64,000 nt of DNA from DATARH01 sp036268075 (GCA_036268075.1 DATAUV010000112.1:14669-78668); one strand, 5' to 3'. Counted from the first letter of the stretch, positions 34,488 through 42,460 are shown. Made by a program: numbers and translations. Notes: generated by a model not told the origin, from the letters alone.

Positions 34488-34535
34488 GAGCATGTTCTTA
34501 TCGCAAAAGCGGAACCACTGTTCCGGAACATGCTC
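34488..34535. repeat. GAGCATGTTCTTATCGC palindromic repeat
   Basis: The 48-bp element starts GAGCATGTTC and ends GAACATGCTC, with an inner GCGGAACCACTGTTCCG-like stem. Elements of this GAGCATG(A/T)TCTT...CATGCTC form are scattered in many Rhizobiales genomes. Only one copy lies in this window. Confidence 0.65.
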
Positions 34536-34618
34536 TAGCCGCCGGCTCCCCCGACCCGGCGCGCCCGTCGACCCAAAAGGGCATTATTCCTTTAACATAG
34601 TAAACGTTGGCGCGCGGA

Positions 34619-35143
34619 TCAGAACAGCAGCGAGGTGGGGCTCGGGCCGCCGCTGGCGACGACCGTGGTGCGGACCGCGTCGAACGCCCAATCCCACCTG
34701 CCGCCGGAGCACGACCGGCCGTATTGCGCCTGCTCGGAGAACCCGGTGCGGGCCTTGACCGCGGGCGTGTTGATGTCCGTCGCCCCATTGCAGTTGGCGA
34801 CTTCGATGACCGCGAGGCACTCGTAGAGCGCCTGCGTGATGTCCGGGTCGCCGACCTTGGGCAGCCAGATCGCGCACACGCCGTCGCCGTGATGCGACAG
34901 CGACAGCATCGGCGCCCCGGCCTTGTGCGGCAGCGCCATCACCGCGACGCGCCCGGCATACGGGTGAATAAACGCGTTCGGCGGCAGGTAGACTTCGAGC
35001 GGCTGTGCCTTTGCGCCCCCGCATACGGCGAGCAGCCCCAACGCCGCGGCCGCAATCATCGAAAACAGGCGCCCAAATCCGCGCCGCGCGGTCGTCGCAT
35101 CTTGTGCCGCCGCGCCTTCTTCGGTCTTCTTGATGGTAAGCAT
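34619..35143 (-). CDS. Exported hypothetical protein
   Basis: This 174-residue protein has a signal-like hydrophobic stretch at about residues 27-46 ending GGAKAQ, preceded by a long polar N-terminus. The mature part has SLSHHGDGVCAIWLPKVGDPD and four cysteines that could form two disulfides (CAIW, ECLAV, ANCNG, RSCSGG). The same strand carries the lytic transglycosylase upstream, 240 bp away. No family is recognised, and the function is unknown. Confidence 0.6.
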   Translation of the reverse strand: MLTIKKTEEGAAAQDATTARRGFGRLFSMIAAAALGLLAVCGGAKAQPLEVYLPPNAFIHPYAGRVAVMALPHKAGAPMLSLSHHGDGVCAIWLPKVGDPDITQALYECLAVIEVANCNGATDINTPAVKARTGFSEQAQYGRSCSGGRWDWAFDAVRTTVVASGGPSPTSLLF

Positions 35144-35385
35144 CGCCCAAAACCCAACATCGACTTCGATGGGGGTGAAACTAGCGGGCGATAGTTAAAC
35201 GAACGTAAGTATAGCTGAATTAATACTATGGGTTATCTGATGATTATTTATCCAAATATCATCTATTATTTCGATCAAATTTTATTGAGATTCGTCGCGT
35301 AACCGGTCGGGGCGCGACCGGCCTCCACGGGCGCCGGTGCGACCGCGTGAACCTTTACCCGGATCGAACCCCAGGCCGGGCCGGT

Positions 35386-36120
35386 TCAGCGATAAGACGG
35401 GAGGCCGACCGAGCGGTCGAGCATATGGTGCAGCGACAGCCGGTCGCCGACCGTCACCGGTTGCCCGGTCTTGCGGGCGACGAGGGTGCCCTCGGCCGAG
35501 ATCGACACGGCCATCGTCTCCCACACCGGGGACCGGTAGCCGTTGCGCTTGAGCTCGGCGATCAGCGCGCTGCAGGATTTGGCCGCCCATTTCGGCGCGG
35601 GCGTCGCGCGCCGCTCGGCCCAGGCCTCGACCGGCTCGCCGGTGACGAGGCGGACATAGGCGCGGGTTTCCTCGGGCAGCGCATCGGAATCCTGCAGCCA
35701 GCGTGTGATGCGCGCGGGGCCGGCATTGTAGGCCGCCGCGGCAAGCCCGAGATTGCCGAAACGCTGGCTGAGCTCGACGAGGAACCGCGCCGCATGGGGT
35801 ATCGCCGCCTCCGGGTCGCGCGGGTCGAGGAGGCCGCGCTCGGCCGCGGTCTGCGGCATGAACTGCGCGATGCCCTCGGCGCCGGCGGGGCTGGTGGCGT
35901 TGCTGCTGAACCCGCTCTCGGTCCACAAAAGCCGCGTCAGGTATTCGATCGGGAGGTTGTTCGCGCCCGCCGCCGTCTCGACGAGCCGGCACAGCGGGTC
36001 GGGCGGGGCGGCTGCCGCGGTCGGCGACGGATCGGCGCGGGCCGGTGCGATCGCCAGCGTGCCCAGCACGAGCGCAGCCGCGATCGACGCCCGGCGCGGC
36101 CAGGGTTTATGGCTCGGCAT
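35386..36120 (-). CDS. Lytic transglycosylase (SLT domain)
   Basis: This 244-residue exported protein has a signal peptide (ending APARAD) and a lytic transglycosylase domain: NLPIEYLTRLLWTESGF with the catalytic Glu, GAEGIAQFMPQTA, and LAAAAYNAGPARITRWL. These enzymes cleave peptidoglycan glycan strands in the periplasm. The last about 45 residues (from SPVWETMAV to RSVGLPSYR) match the C-terminus of the next gene upstream, the MepK-like protein. The two genes are 17 bp apart and form an operon for cell-wall remodelling. Confidence 0.9.
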   Translation of the reverse strand: MPSHKPWPRRASIAAALVLGTLAIAPARADPSPTAAAAPPDPLCRLVETAAGANNLPIEYLTRLLWTESGFSSNATSPAGAEGIAQFMPQTAAERGLLDPRDPEAAIPHAARFLVELSQRFGNLGLAAAAYNAGPARITRWLQDSDALPEETRAYVRLVTGEPVEAWAERRATPAPKWAAKSCSALIAELKRNGYRSPVWETMAVSISAEGTLVARKTGQPVTVGDRLSLHHMLDRSVGLPSYR

Positions 36121-36137
36121 GCGCGCCGCGGTCCGCG

Positions 36138-36836
36138 TCAGGGCGACAGCCCGACGGCGCGGTTGAGCAGGGTGTGCAGCGACAGCCGGTCGGCGACCGT
36201 CACAGGCCGCCCGGTCCGCTTTGCGACGAGCCCCCCATCGGAGCCGATCGCCAGCGGCTCGTGGAACCACGGCGAGCCGTGCCCGCCGAGGAGTTGCACC
36301 CCAAAGCCGTGGCCGTCGAGGTTCCAGTTCCGCACCGGGCCGCTGTCGAGATGGATGAACCCCGAGCTCGGATACCACCCGACCCCGCCGCGCTTCATCG
36401 CCCGCGCCGCGGTCATCGCGTCCTCGAGCCGCGCCGGCAGGTAGATGTCGAGCGCGCGCCCGTACATATGCTGGCTGTGCTCGGCGACGCCGAAATTCGT
36501 GCGCGCCAGCATCGCGTTGGTCTCGGGCGTGCGATAGGCCGACAGGACCGTCGCCTTCGCGGCGCCGACGGCGTCCATCGCGCGGGTCAGGAAATCGAGG
36601 ACGGCGACGTCGTATTGGATCTTTTCGCCGGAATGGAAATCGCGCAGGAAATACGACAGCTCCTCGAGCGCGTCCGGGATCGTGCCGCGCGAGTCGCGGT
36701 AGGGGCCGTTAAAGCGCTCGCCCGTGTGGGCGTTGACCAGGTTGAGGCGCCAGAAATCCGGCACCGTCAGCGCGCGTGCGGGCAGGGGGAACGCCGCCGC
36801 GCTTGCCGCGAGGGCAAGGAACTTACGCCTATGCAT
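36138..36836 (-). CDS. DUF882 / MepK-like murein endopeptidase
   Basis: This 232-residue protein begins MHRRKFLALAASAAAF, a Tat-like or Sec signal (RRKF). Its peptidase M15-type core has NAHTGERFNGPYRDSRG, SAYRTPETNAML, the zinc-binding SQHMYGRALDIYLP, and SSGFIHLDSGPVRNW. Members cleave peptidoglycan crosslinks in the periplasm. After the normal family end there is an extra tail of about 60 residues, of which about 43 are homologous to the end of the neighbouring lytic transglycosylase. Confidence 0.88.
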   Translation of the reverse strand: MHRRKFLALAASAAAFPLPARALTVPDFWRLNLVNAHTGERFNGPYRDSRGTIPDALEELSYFLRDFHSGEKIQYDVAVLDFLTRAMDAVGAAKATVLSAYRTPETNAMLARTNFGVAEHSQHMYGRALDIYLPARLEDAMTAARAMKRGGVGWYPSSGFIHLDSGPVRNWNLDGHGFGVQLLGGHGSPWFHEPLAIGSDGGLVAKRTGRPVTVADRLSLHTLLNRAVGLSP

Positions 36837-37131
36837 ACGCCTACTCGACCCGTGAACTCGGCGGGGAGGGAAACCCGCCGCCGACCCCGAGGGATCGACG
36901 AAATGCAGCCTACTTTTGTCTAAAATATTGTAAAAGCTTGATGATCGTTCAGATTGTTACAACTTGTGTCAAACCGACGGTAAGCTACCACGAGGCCACG
37001 GTTTTCCCCATACGCGTCATATCGCCGCAGCATTGCCGGGGCCGGAACCTGAAGCGTTTACTGGTTTTTCCCGACCCGAGGTTGGGAGAGGGAGTTTGAG
37101 CGTAACCGTTCCGCCGCTGTGACGGTTACGC
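36837..37131. other. Intergenic region with hairpin beside tRNA-Met
   Basis: No gene is seen in these 295 bp. The part at 36900-37000 is A+T-rich and may hold the promoter of the MepK-like/transglycosylase operon. At 37101-37130, CGTAACCGT and ACGGTTACG form a 9-bp stem just after the 3' end of tRNA-Met, a possible transcript end. Confidence 0.5.
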
Positions 37132-37208
37132 TGGTAGCGGGAGGCGGATTTGAACCGCCGACCTTTGGCTTATGAGTCCACTGCTCTGACCAACTGAGCT
37201 ATCCCGCC
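37132..37208 (-). tRNA. tRNA-Met (anticodon CAT), elongator type
   Basis: On the minus strand GGCGGGA pairs with TCCCGCT (G1-T72 wobble), followed by A and an encoded CCA. The D-arm is GCTCAGTTGGTCAGAGC, the loop CTCATAA carries CAT, and the T-arm is GGCGG/CCGCC. The G at position 1 excludes an initiator tRNA. The anticodon stem GTGGA/GCCAA has mismatches at both ends (G27-A43 and A31-G39). A lysidine-modified Ile-CAT identity cannot be fully excluded. Confidence 0.88.
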
Positions 37209-37249
37209 CCACCAACGAGCCGCGGATATAGGCAATGGCTCGTTGGGGG

Positions 37250-38350
37250 TCAAGGCGCGCGGCGGATCCAGCCGCCGCCGAGGACGCGGTCGCCGTCGTA
37301 AAGCACCGCGGCCTGACCGGGCGCGACCGCGCCGGCGGGCTCGTCGAGCACCAGCTCGGCCGCGTCGGGGTGAAAAACCGCGGCGACCGGCTGCTGCGCC
37401 GAGCGCAGCTTGGCGGCGACCGGAACCGACGCGCCGGCCGGGCCGCCGAGCCAGTTGACCTCGCCGAGGGTGAGGCGCGTTTCGGCGAGCGCCGATTTCG
37501 GGCCGACGACGACCCGCCGCGCAGCCGGCTCGATCCCCAGCACGTAAAGCGGCTCGGCGGCGGCGACGCCGATGCCCTTGCGCTGGCCGACCGTGAAATG
37601 GGCGATGCCGTCGTGGCGGCCGAGCACCGCGCCGGTCCGGTCGACGATCTCGCCGGGCTCGCCGGCCTCGGGGCGCAGGCGCGCGACGATCGCGGCGTAG
37701 GAGCCTTGCGGCACGAAACAGATGTCCTGGCTGTCGGGCTTTTGCGCCACCGGCAGGTCGAACTCGCGGGCGAGGGCGCGGGTCTCGTGCTTTTCGAGGG
37801 CGCCCAGCGGGAACCGCAGGAAATCGAGCTCGTCGCGGGTGGTGCGGTAGAGGAAATAGCTCTGGTCGCGGGCCGGGTCGGCGGCTCGGTGCAACTCCGG
37901 CCCGTTGGTGCCCTGGACGCGGCGGACGTAGTGCCCGGTCGCGAGCGCGCTGGCCCCGAGGTCGCGGGCGGTGCCGAGGAGGTCGCGGAACTTGATGCGT
38001 TCGTTGCAGCGTATGCAGGGGATCGGCGTCTCGCCGCGGCCATAGCTGTCGGCGAAATCCTCGATCACCGCCTCGCGGAACCGCGCCTCGTAGTCGAGGA
38101 CGTAATGCGGGATGCCGAGCCTTTCGGCGACCGCGGCGGCGTCGCGCACATCCTGCCCGGCGCAACAGGCGCCCTTTTTCCCGGTCGCGGCGCCGTGGTC
38201 GTAAAGCTGGAGGGTGATGCCGACGACGTCGTACCCGGCCCGGGCCAGCAGCGCCGCCACCACCGACGAATCGACCCCGCCCGACATCGCCACGACGATG
38301 CGGTGGTCGGCCGGATTGCCGGCGAGGTCGATATCGGAGAGCGGGGGCAT
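37250..38350 (-). CDS. mnmA: tRNA-specific 2-thiouridylase
   Basis: This 366-residue enzyme adds sulfur to U34 of Lys, Glu and Gln tRNAs. It has the PP-loop VVAMSGGVDSSVVAALL, the catalytic cysteine in PIPCIRCNERIKF and the second cysteine in QKPDSQDICFVPQG. The C-terminal RKGIGVAAAEPLYV region follows. The ATG at 38350 is the family start; upstream codons are repeat DNA. It lies at the end of the isc operon, fitting its need for sulfur from cysteine desulfurase. Confidence 0.96.
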   Translation of the reverse strand: MPPLSDIDLAGNPADHRIVVAMSGGVDSSVVAALLARAGYDVVGITLQLYDHGAATGKKGACCAGQDVRDAAAVAERLGIPHYVLDYEARFREAVIEDFADSYGRGETPIPCIRCNERIKFRDLLGTARDLGASALATGHYVRRVQGTNGPELHRAADPARDQSYFLYRTTRDELDFLRFPLGALEKHETRALAREFDLPVAQKPDSQDICFVPQGSYAAIVARLRPEAGEPGEIVDRTGAVLGRHDGIAHFTVGQRKGIGVAAAEPLYVLGIEPAARRVVVGPKSALAETRLTLGEVNWLGGPAGASVPVAAKLRSAQQPVAAVFHPDAAELVLDEPAGAVAPGQAAVLYDGDRVLGGGWIRRAP

Positions 38351-38370
38351 GGCCGCGAATATAGGGATTC

Positions 38371-38449
38371 GGAGCGCGGGCGTCTCGCCCGCATCTTCCA
38401 ACCAAAGTTGCGGGGCAACCAAAGTTGCGGGCGGGACGCCCGCGCTCCT
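38371..38449. repeat. GGAGCGCGGGCGTCTCGCCC hairpin with internal duplication
   Basis: GGAGCGCGGGCGT and the complementary ACGCCCGCGCTCC form the arms. The loop holds a duplicated AACCAAAGTTGCGGG segment. It is a variant of the 24-bp hairpin family found at 25862, 47630, 53589 and 54633. It lies between fdx and mnmA. Confidence 0.75.
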
Positions 38450-38451
38450 GC

Positions 38452-38784
38452 TCACCCGTTCAGCAAATTCCGCGTCGCGGCCGGGAGGCGGACGGTGAGG
38501 CCGTCGAGTTCCTCGGTGATGATGATCTGGCAGCCGAGGCGCGAGGTCGCGGTGAGGCCGAAGGCGAGGTCGAGCATGTCTTCCTCGTCCTCGGTGGCGT
38601 CCTTCAGGAGCTCATACCATTCGGAATCGACGATCACGTGGCAGGTCGAGCAGGCGAGCGAGCCCTCGCAGGCGCCCTCGATATCGACGTCGTTGCGGTG
38701 CGCGATCTCCAGCACCGAGAGGCCGAGCGGGGCGTCGACCTCGCGCGGCGTGCCGTCGCGCTCGATAAAAACCATGCGCGGCAT
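38452..38784 (-). CDS. fdx: Isc-type [2Fe-2S] ferredoxin
   Basis: This 110-residue protein has the adrenodoxin-type cluster ligands Cys39, Cys45 and Cys48 (GACEGSLACSTCHV) and Cys85 (RLGCQ), with the acidic DEEDMLDLA segment after them. It donates electrons in iron-sulfur cluster assembly. Its ATG overlaps the TGA of the 146-aa HscA-like gene (ATGA), so the two are translationally coupled. Length is normal. Confidence 0.95.
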   Translation of the reverse strand: MPRMVFIERDGTPREVDAPLGLSVLEIAHRNDVDIEGACEGSLACSTCHVIVDSEWYELLKDATEDEEDMLDLAFGLTATSRLGCQIIITEELDGLTVRLPAATRNLLNG

Positions 38785-39224
38785 CAGTCGACGTCCGAGC
38801 GCGGGGCGAGGTCTTCGGCGAGGATCGCGGCCGCGAGCGCCGGGGTCTCGCCGGTCGACGGCACCTCGACCCGCAGCAAATCGATGCCCGCCGCGGCGGC
38901 GGCCTCGGTCAGCGTGTCGATCCAGGCCGGGGCCGGGGATTGGTCGACGGCGACGACGGCGTGCGTCACCGGGCGGCCGAGGGTCCGTTCGGCACGGAGC
39001 CGCGCGCCCTCGAACAGCGTCTGCCAGCGCGCCCCCGGGTCGTGCGCGTCGGGCACGGCGAGGTCGAGCGAGAACCCTTCCCGGTCGGTCAAGAGGACCG
39101 CGTTGCCGCCGACCGCGATCGCCACCTCGGCGAGCGGCCCGGCAATATCGATTCCGATCGCGACGCCTGCTGCGTCGGGATCGACCGGTAAGCCGTCAGG
39201 CTCCTCGATTTGGAAGAGTTTCAA
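38784..39224 (-). CDS. Miniature HscA-like (Hsp70-derived) protein
   Basis: This 146-residue protein occupies the hscA position of the operon. It starts with TTG after AAGGTGA and reads MKLFQIEEP, like the MxLLQISEP start of HscA. It then shows AIGIDIAGPLAEVAIAV where HscA has the AGIDLGTTNSLVA ATP-binding strand, LLTDREGFSL against LADHEGRHLL, ERTLGRPVTHAVVAVD, and AAAAAGIDLLRVEVPS against the AGLxVLRLxNEP helix. The phosphate loop, the IB lobe and the whole substrate-binding domain are missing. It should not hydrolyse ATP. The open frame and start-stop overlaps argue that it is still translated. Homology is inferred by eye. Confidence 0.6.
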   Translation of the reverse strand: MKLFQIEEPDGLPVDPDAAGVAIGIDIAGPLAEVAIAVGGNAVLLTDREGFSLDLAVPDAHDPGARWQTLFEGARLRAERTLGRPVTHAVVAVDQSPAPAWIDTLTEAAAAAGIDLLRVEVPSTGETPALAAAILAEDLAPRSDVD

Positions 39225-39251
39225 AGGATTATCACCTTAGATTAATGTCCT

Positions 39252-39291
39252 TTGTCATCGCGAAGCGCCGAAGGCGGCGTGGCGATGACAA
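39252..39291. terminator. Hairpin between iscA and the HscA-like gene
   Basis: TTGTCATCGC and GCGATGACAA form a 10-bp perfect stem with an inner CGCCGAAGGCGGCG-like stem, directly after the iscA stop. It could partly terminate or process the operon mRNA, lowering expression of the HscA-like gene, fdx and mnmA relative to iscA. Confidence 0.55.
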
Positions 39292-39630
39292 TTATACGTG
39301 GAACGACTCGCCGCAGCCGCAGCGGCCTTTTTCGTTTGGATTGCGGAAGACGAAGCCGCTTTCGAGCTTTTCCTCGACGTAGTCCATCTCGGTGCCGAGT
39401 ATGAACATGATCGCCTTGGGGTCGACGATCACGGTGACGCCCTTGGTCTCGACGACCTCGTCGAACTTGCCCCTTTCGTCGGCGTATTCGAGCGTGTAGC
39501 TGAGCCCCGAGCACCCGCGCGAGCGGACGCCGACGCGCACGCCGACCGAGGGCTTGCCGCGCTTGGCGAGCAACGCCTGGATCCGCTCCGCCGCGGAATC
39601 GGTGACCGACAGGGCCTGTCTCAGCGCCAT
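39292..39630 (-). CDS. iscA: Iron-sulfur cluster assembly protein IscA
   Basis: This 112-residue A-type carrier has the three cluster-binding cysteines Cys40 (RGCSGLSY), Cys104 and Cys106 (GRCGCGESF). It carries or delivers [4Fe-4S] or [2Fe-2S] clusters. It lies 53 bp after iscS; iscU, normally between them, is absent. Length matches the family. Confidence 0.95.
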   Translation of the reverse strand: MALRQALSVTDSAAERIQALLAKRGKPSVGVRVGVRSRGCSGLSYTLEYADERGKFDEVVETKGVTVIVDPKAIMFILGTEMDYVEEKLESGFVFRNPNEKGRCGCGESFHV

Positions 39631-39683
39631 TTCATACTCTCTTTCCGAACCCTGTCTTCATATTGCCGCGCGCGGACCCGGCG

Positions 39684-40895
39684 TCAACCGTGCGGCGCGC
39701 CTTGCAGCCGTGAAACCGCCGCGGCGAGAGCGTCGACGGCGAAATCGATGTCGCCGACGGTGTTGAAGCGGCCGATCCCGACGCGGATCGAGGCGTTCGC
39801 CCGCTCGTCCGGCATGCCCAGGGCGCGCAGCACGTAGGAGGGCTCGACCGTCGCCGAGGTGCAGGCCGAGCCGGTCGAGATCGCGATCGACGGGGCGGCC
39901 TCGATCAGCTCGGGCGCGGTCACGCCGGGGAACGAGACGTTGAGGTTGCCGGGAAGGCGATGCGCCTCGTCGCCGTTGATTTCGATGCCCTTGACCCGCC
40001 GCAGCAGGCTTTGCCGCAGCCGGTCGCGCAACCCGCGCACCCGTTCCGATTCGGCCGCCATCTCGTCGCGGGCGATCGCGCAGGCGCGGCCGAAGCCGAC
40101 GCAGAGCGGGGTCGGCAATGTCCCCGAGCGCAGCCCGCGCTCCTGTCCGCCGCCGTCGATCAGCGGCACGAGGCGCACGCGCGGCCGGCGACGGACGTAG
40201 ATCGCGCCGATGCCCTTGGGGGCGTAGAGCTTGTGGCCGGAAATCGACATCAGGTCGATCTTCATCGCCTCGACATCGAGCGGGATTTTCCCCACCGCCT
40301 GCGCCGCGTCGGTGTGGAAAAGCACCCCGCGCGACCGGCACAGGGCGCCGATCTCGGCGAGCGGCTGGATCACGCCGATCTCGTTATGCGCGGCGAGGAT
40401 CGAGACGAGGAGGGTGCGGTCGGTGAGGGCTGCCTCCAGCTTGTCGAGCGCGACGAGGCCGCCGGGCTCGACGCCGAGATAGGTGACCCGAAACCCTTCG
40501 CGTTCGAGCGCGGCGCAGCTTTCGAGCACGCATTTGTGCTCGGTCGTCAGCGTCACGATGTGGTCGCGCTCACCCCTCGCCGCCGGATGGGCGCGGGCGA
40601 AATGGGCGGCGCCCTTGATCGCGAGGTTGTTGGCCTCGGTCGCGCCCGAGGTGAACGTGATCTCGCGCGGGTCGGCGCCGATCAGCTTGGCGACATCGGC
40701 GCGGGCGGCGTCGATCGCCGCCATCGAGTTGCTGCCGTAGACGTGGCTCTCGCTGTGCGGGTTACCGAAATGCTCGGTGAAATAGGGCAGCATGGCCTCG
40801 AGCACGCGCGGGTCGACCGGGGTCGAGGCCTGGTTGTCGAGATAGATCGGCAAGGTGTTGGCGCGCTCGGTGGGCGCCAGATTCACGACGCTCAT
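39684..40895 (-). CDS. iscS: Cysteine desulfurase IscS
   Basis: This 403-residue PLP enzyme takes sulfur from cysteine for Fe-S clusters and tRNA thiolation. It starts IYLDNQASTPVDPRVLEAM, has HTDAAQAVGKIPLDV, the PLP-binding Lys in SISGHKLYAPKGIG, and the active cysteine in ISTGSACTSATVEPSYVLRALG. Its ATG overlaps the stop of the preceding desulfurase-like gene (ATGA). A long active-site loop is typical of group I desulfurases. Confidence 0.96.
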   Translation of the reverse strand: MSVVNLAPTERANTLPIYLDNQASTPVDPRVLEAMLPYFTEHFGNPHSESHVYGSNSMAAIDAARADVAKLIGADPREITFTSGATEANNLAIKGAAHFARAHPAARGERDHIVTLTTEHKCVLESCAALEREGFRVTYLGVEPGGLVALDKLEAALTDRTLLVSILAAHNEIGVIQPLAEIGALCRSRGVLFHTDAAQAVGKIPLDVEAMKIDLMSISGHKLYAPKGIGAIYVRRRPRVRLVPLIDGGGQERGLRSGTLPTPLCVGFGRACAIARDEMAAESERVRGLRDRLRQSLLRRVKGIEINGDEAHRLPGNLNVSFPGVTAPELIEAAPSIAISTGSACTSATVEPSYVLRALGMPDERANASIRVGIGRFNTVGDIDFAVDALAAAVSRLQGAPHG

Positions 40896-41971
40896 GCGGC
40901 CCTCCTGTGTGCGGCGCGGCGGTGGAGCGCGGTCCAGGTCTCGACGAAATGCGCGATATCGGCCTCGGTCGTGGCCCAGCCCAAACTGACGCGGATGGTC
41001 GAATTGGCGGTCGCCGGGTCGAGGCTCATCGCGGCGAGGACATGGCTCGGCCCGACCTTGCCCGACGAGCAGGCGGCGCCGGCGCTGACCATCACCCCCG
41101 CGAGGTCGAAGCCGATCACCTGGGTCTCGGCCGGCATCCCCGGCATCGCCAGGGCCGAGGTGTTGGGGAGGCGCGGTGCGTCGGCGCCGATCACGACGCC
41201 ATCGGGCAGCGCCGCTTCGAGCCGGTCGCGCAGCGTGCGGACCCGATCGTAGCCGGCGATCCCGGCGAGCGCGGCCTCGGCGGCGGCGGCAAACCCGGCG
41301 ATGCCGACGATGTTCTCGCTGCCCGCGCGGCGCCCCCGCTCCTGCGCGCCGCCGCGGATCATCGGCGCGAGCTCGACCCGCGAGACCACCGCGCCGACCC
41401 CCGGCGGCCCGCCGATCTTGTGCGCCGAAAGCGTGACGATGTCGGCGGCGGGGTCGAGCGCGATTCTGCCGGCGGCCTGGATCATGTCGGAATGGACGAG
41501 CGCCCCGCGGCGATGCGCGATCTCGGCGATTTCGGCGAGCGGTTGGATCACACCGGTCTCGTTATTGGCGAGCATCACCGAGACGAGGGCGGGCGGCCCC
41601 TCCGCGAGAAGTGCGTCGAGGGCGTCGAGGTCGACGATGCCGTCGCGGCCGACCGGGATGCGCTCGGCGTTAGGAACGGCCTGGAGGACCGAGCCGTGCT
41701 CGACCGCCGAGGTGAGCACGCGCGCGCGGCCGGTGCCGGTCAGGGCGAGGTGGTTGGCCTCGGTGCCGCCGCTGGTAAAGGTGACGTCGCCGGGGACGAG
41801 GGCGGCGACCTGCTCGCGCGCCGCCTCGACCGCCCGGCGCGCGGCGCGGCCCCAGCGGTGGATCGACGAGGGGTTGCCGCAATTCGCCATCGCATCGCGC
41901 ATCGCCGCCGCCGCCTCGGGGCGGAGCGGGGTCGTCGCGTTCCAGTCGAGATAGGTTTCGCGGAGGGTCAC
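40892..41971 (-). CDS. Second cysteine desulfurase, NifS/IscS-like
   Basis: This 359-residue PLP enzyme (GTG start) has YLDWNATTPLRPEA, HSDMIQAAGRI, the Lys in TLSAHKIGGPPGVGA and the cysteine in VSAGAACSSGKVGPSHVL. It is shorter and diverged from the IscS next to it, though all catalytic residues seem present. Tandem desulfurase pairs of this kind are found in several alphaproteobacterial isc operons. It may serve a different sulfur acceptor. Confidence 0.92.
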   Translation of the reverse strand: MTLRETYLDWNATTPLRPEAAAAMRDAMANCGNPSSIHRWGRAARRAVEAAREQVAALVPGDVTFTSGGTEANHLALTGTGRARVLTSAVEHGSVLQAVPNAERIPVGRDGIVDLDALDALLAEGPPALVSVMLANNETGVIQPLAEIAEIAHRRGALVHSDMIQAAGRIALDPAADIVTLSAHKIGGPPGVGAVVSRVELAPMIRGGAQERGRRAGSENIVGIAGFAAAAEAALAGIAGYDRVRTLRDRLEAALPDGVVIGADAPRLPNTSALAMPGMPAETQVIGFDLAGVMVSAGAACSSGKVGPSHVLAAMSLDPATANSTIRVSLGWATTEADIAHFVETWTALHRRAAHRRAA

Positions 41972-41989
41972 GGTTTCACGAATACGGTT

Positions 41990-42460
41990 TCACTGGGCGG
42001 CGCTCTGTGCGCGATAGGTCTCGCGCTGGATGAGGCCGCTGGTGCCGAGCACGCGCTTTTCGCACACATCGCCGAGCGACACCGAACTCAGATAGAGATG
42101 GATCTGGTTGGTCAGCTCTTCCCATAGATCGTGCGTCAGGCAGCGGGTGCGGTCGCCCTGGCAGCCGAGGGCGAGGCCGGGGGTACACCGGGTCGCGCGG
42201 ATCGGTTCGTCGACGGCGACGATGATGTCGGCGATGCGGGTCCGGTCGCGGTCGTGGGTGAGGAGGTAGCCGCCGCCCGGCCCGCGCACGCTCTTGACGA
42301 GGCCGCCGCGGCGCAATTTGGCGAAAAGCTGTTCGAGGTAGGACAGCGAAATCTCCTGCCGGTCCGCGATCTCGGCGAGCGCGACCGGGGCGCCGTTGCT
42401 GTGGCGGGCGAGGTCGACCATCGCCATCACGGCGTAGCGGCCCTTGGTGCTGAGCTTCAT
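41990..42460 (-). CDS. iscR: Rrf2 family regulator IscR
   Basis: This 156-residue protein begins MKLSTKGRYAVMAMVDLAR with the Rrf2 winged helix. It has cysteines in the order RCTPGLALGC and RTRCLTHDLW (C-x7-C-x6-C), a plausible [2Fe-2S] site slightly wider spaced than that of E. coli IscR. It should sense Fe-S status and control the downstream nifS/iscS/iscA genes, which follow after 18 bp. Confidence 0.93.
   Translation of the reverse strand: MKLSTKGRYAVMAMVDLARHSNGAPVALAEIADRQEISLSYLEQLFAKLRRGGLVKSVRGPGGGYLLTHDRDRTRIADIIVAVDEPIRATRCTPGLALGCQGDRTRCLTHDLWEELTNQIHLYLSSVSLGDVCEKRVLGTSGLIQRETYRAQSAAQ

Noticed and set aside
37235..39382. 715-codon plus-strand open frame across mnmA and fdx
   Set aside because: Antisense shadow of recognised genes and a repeat.
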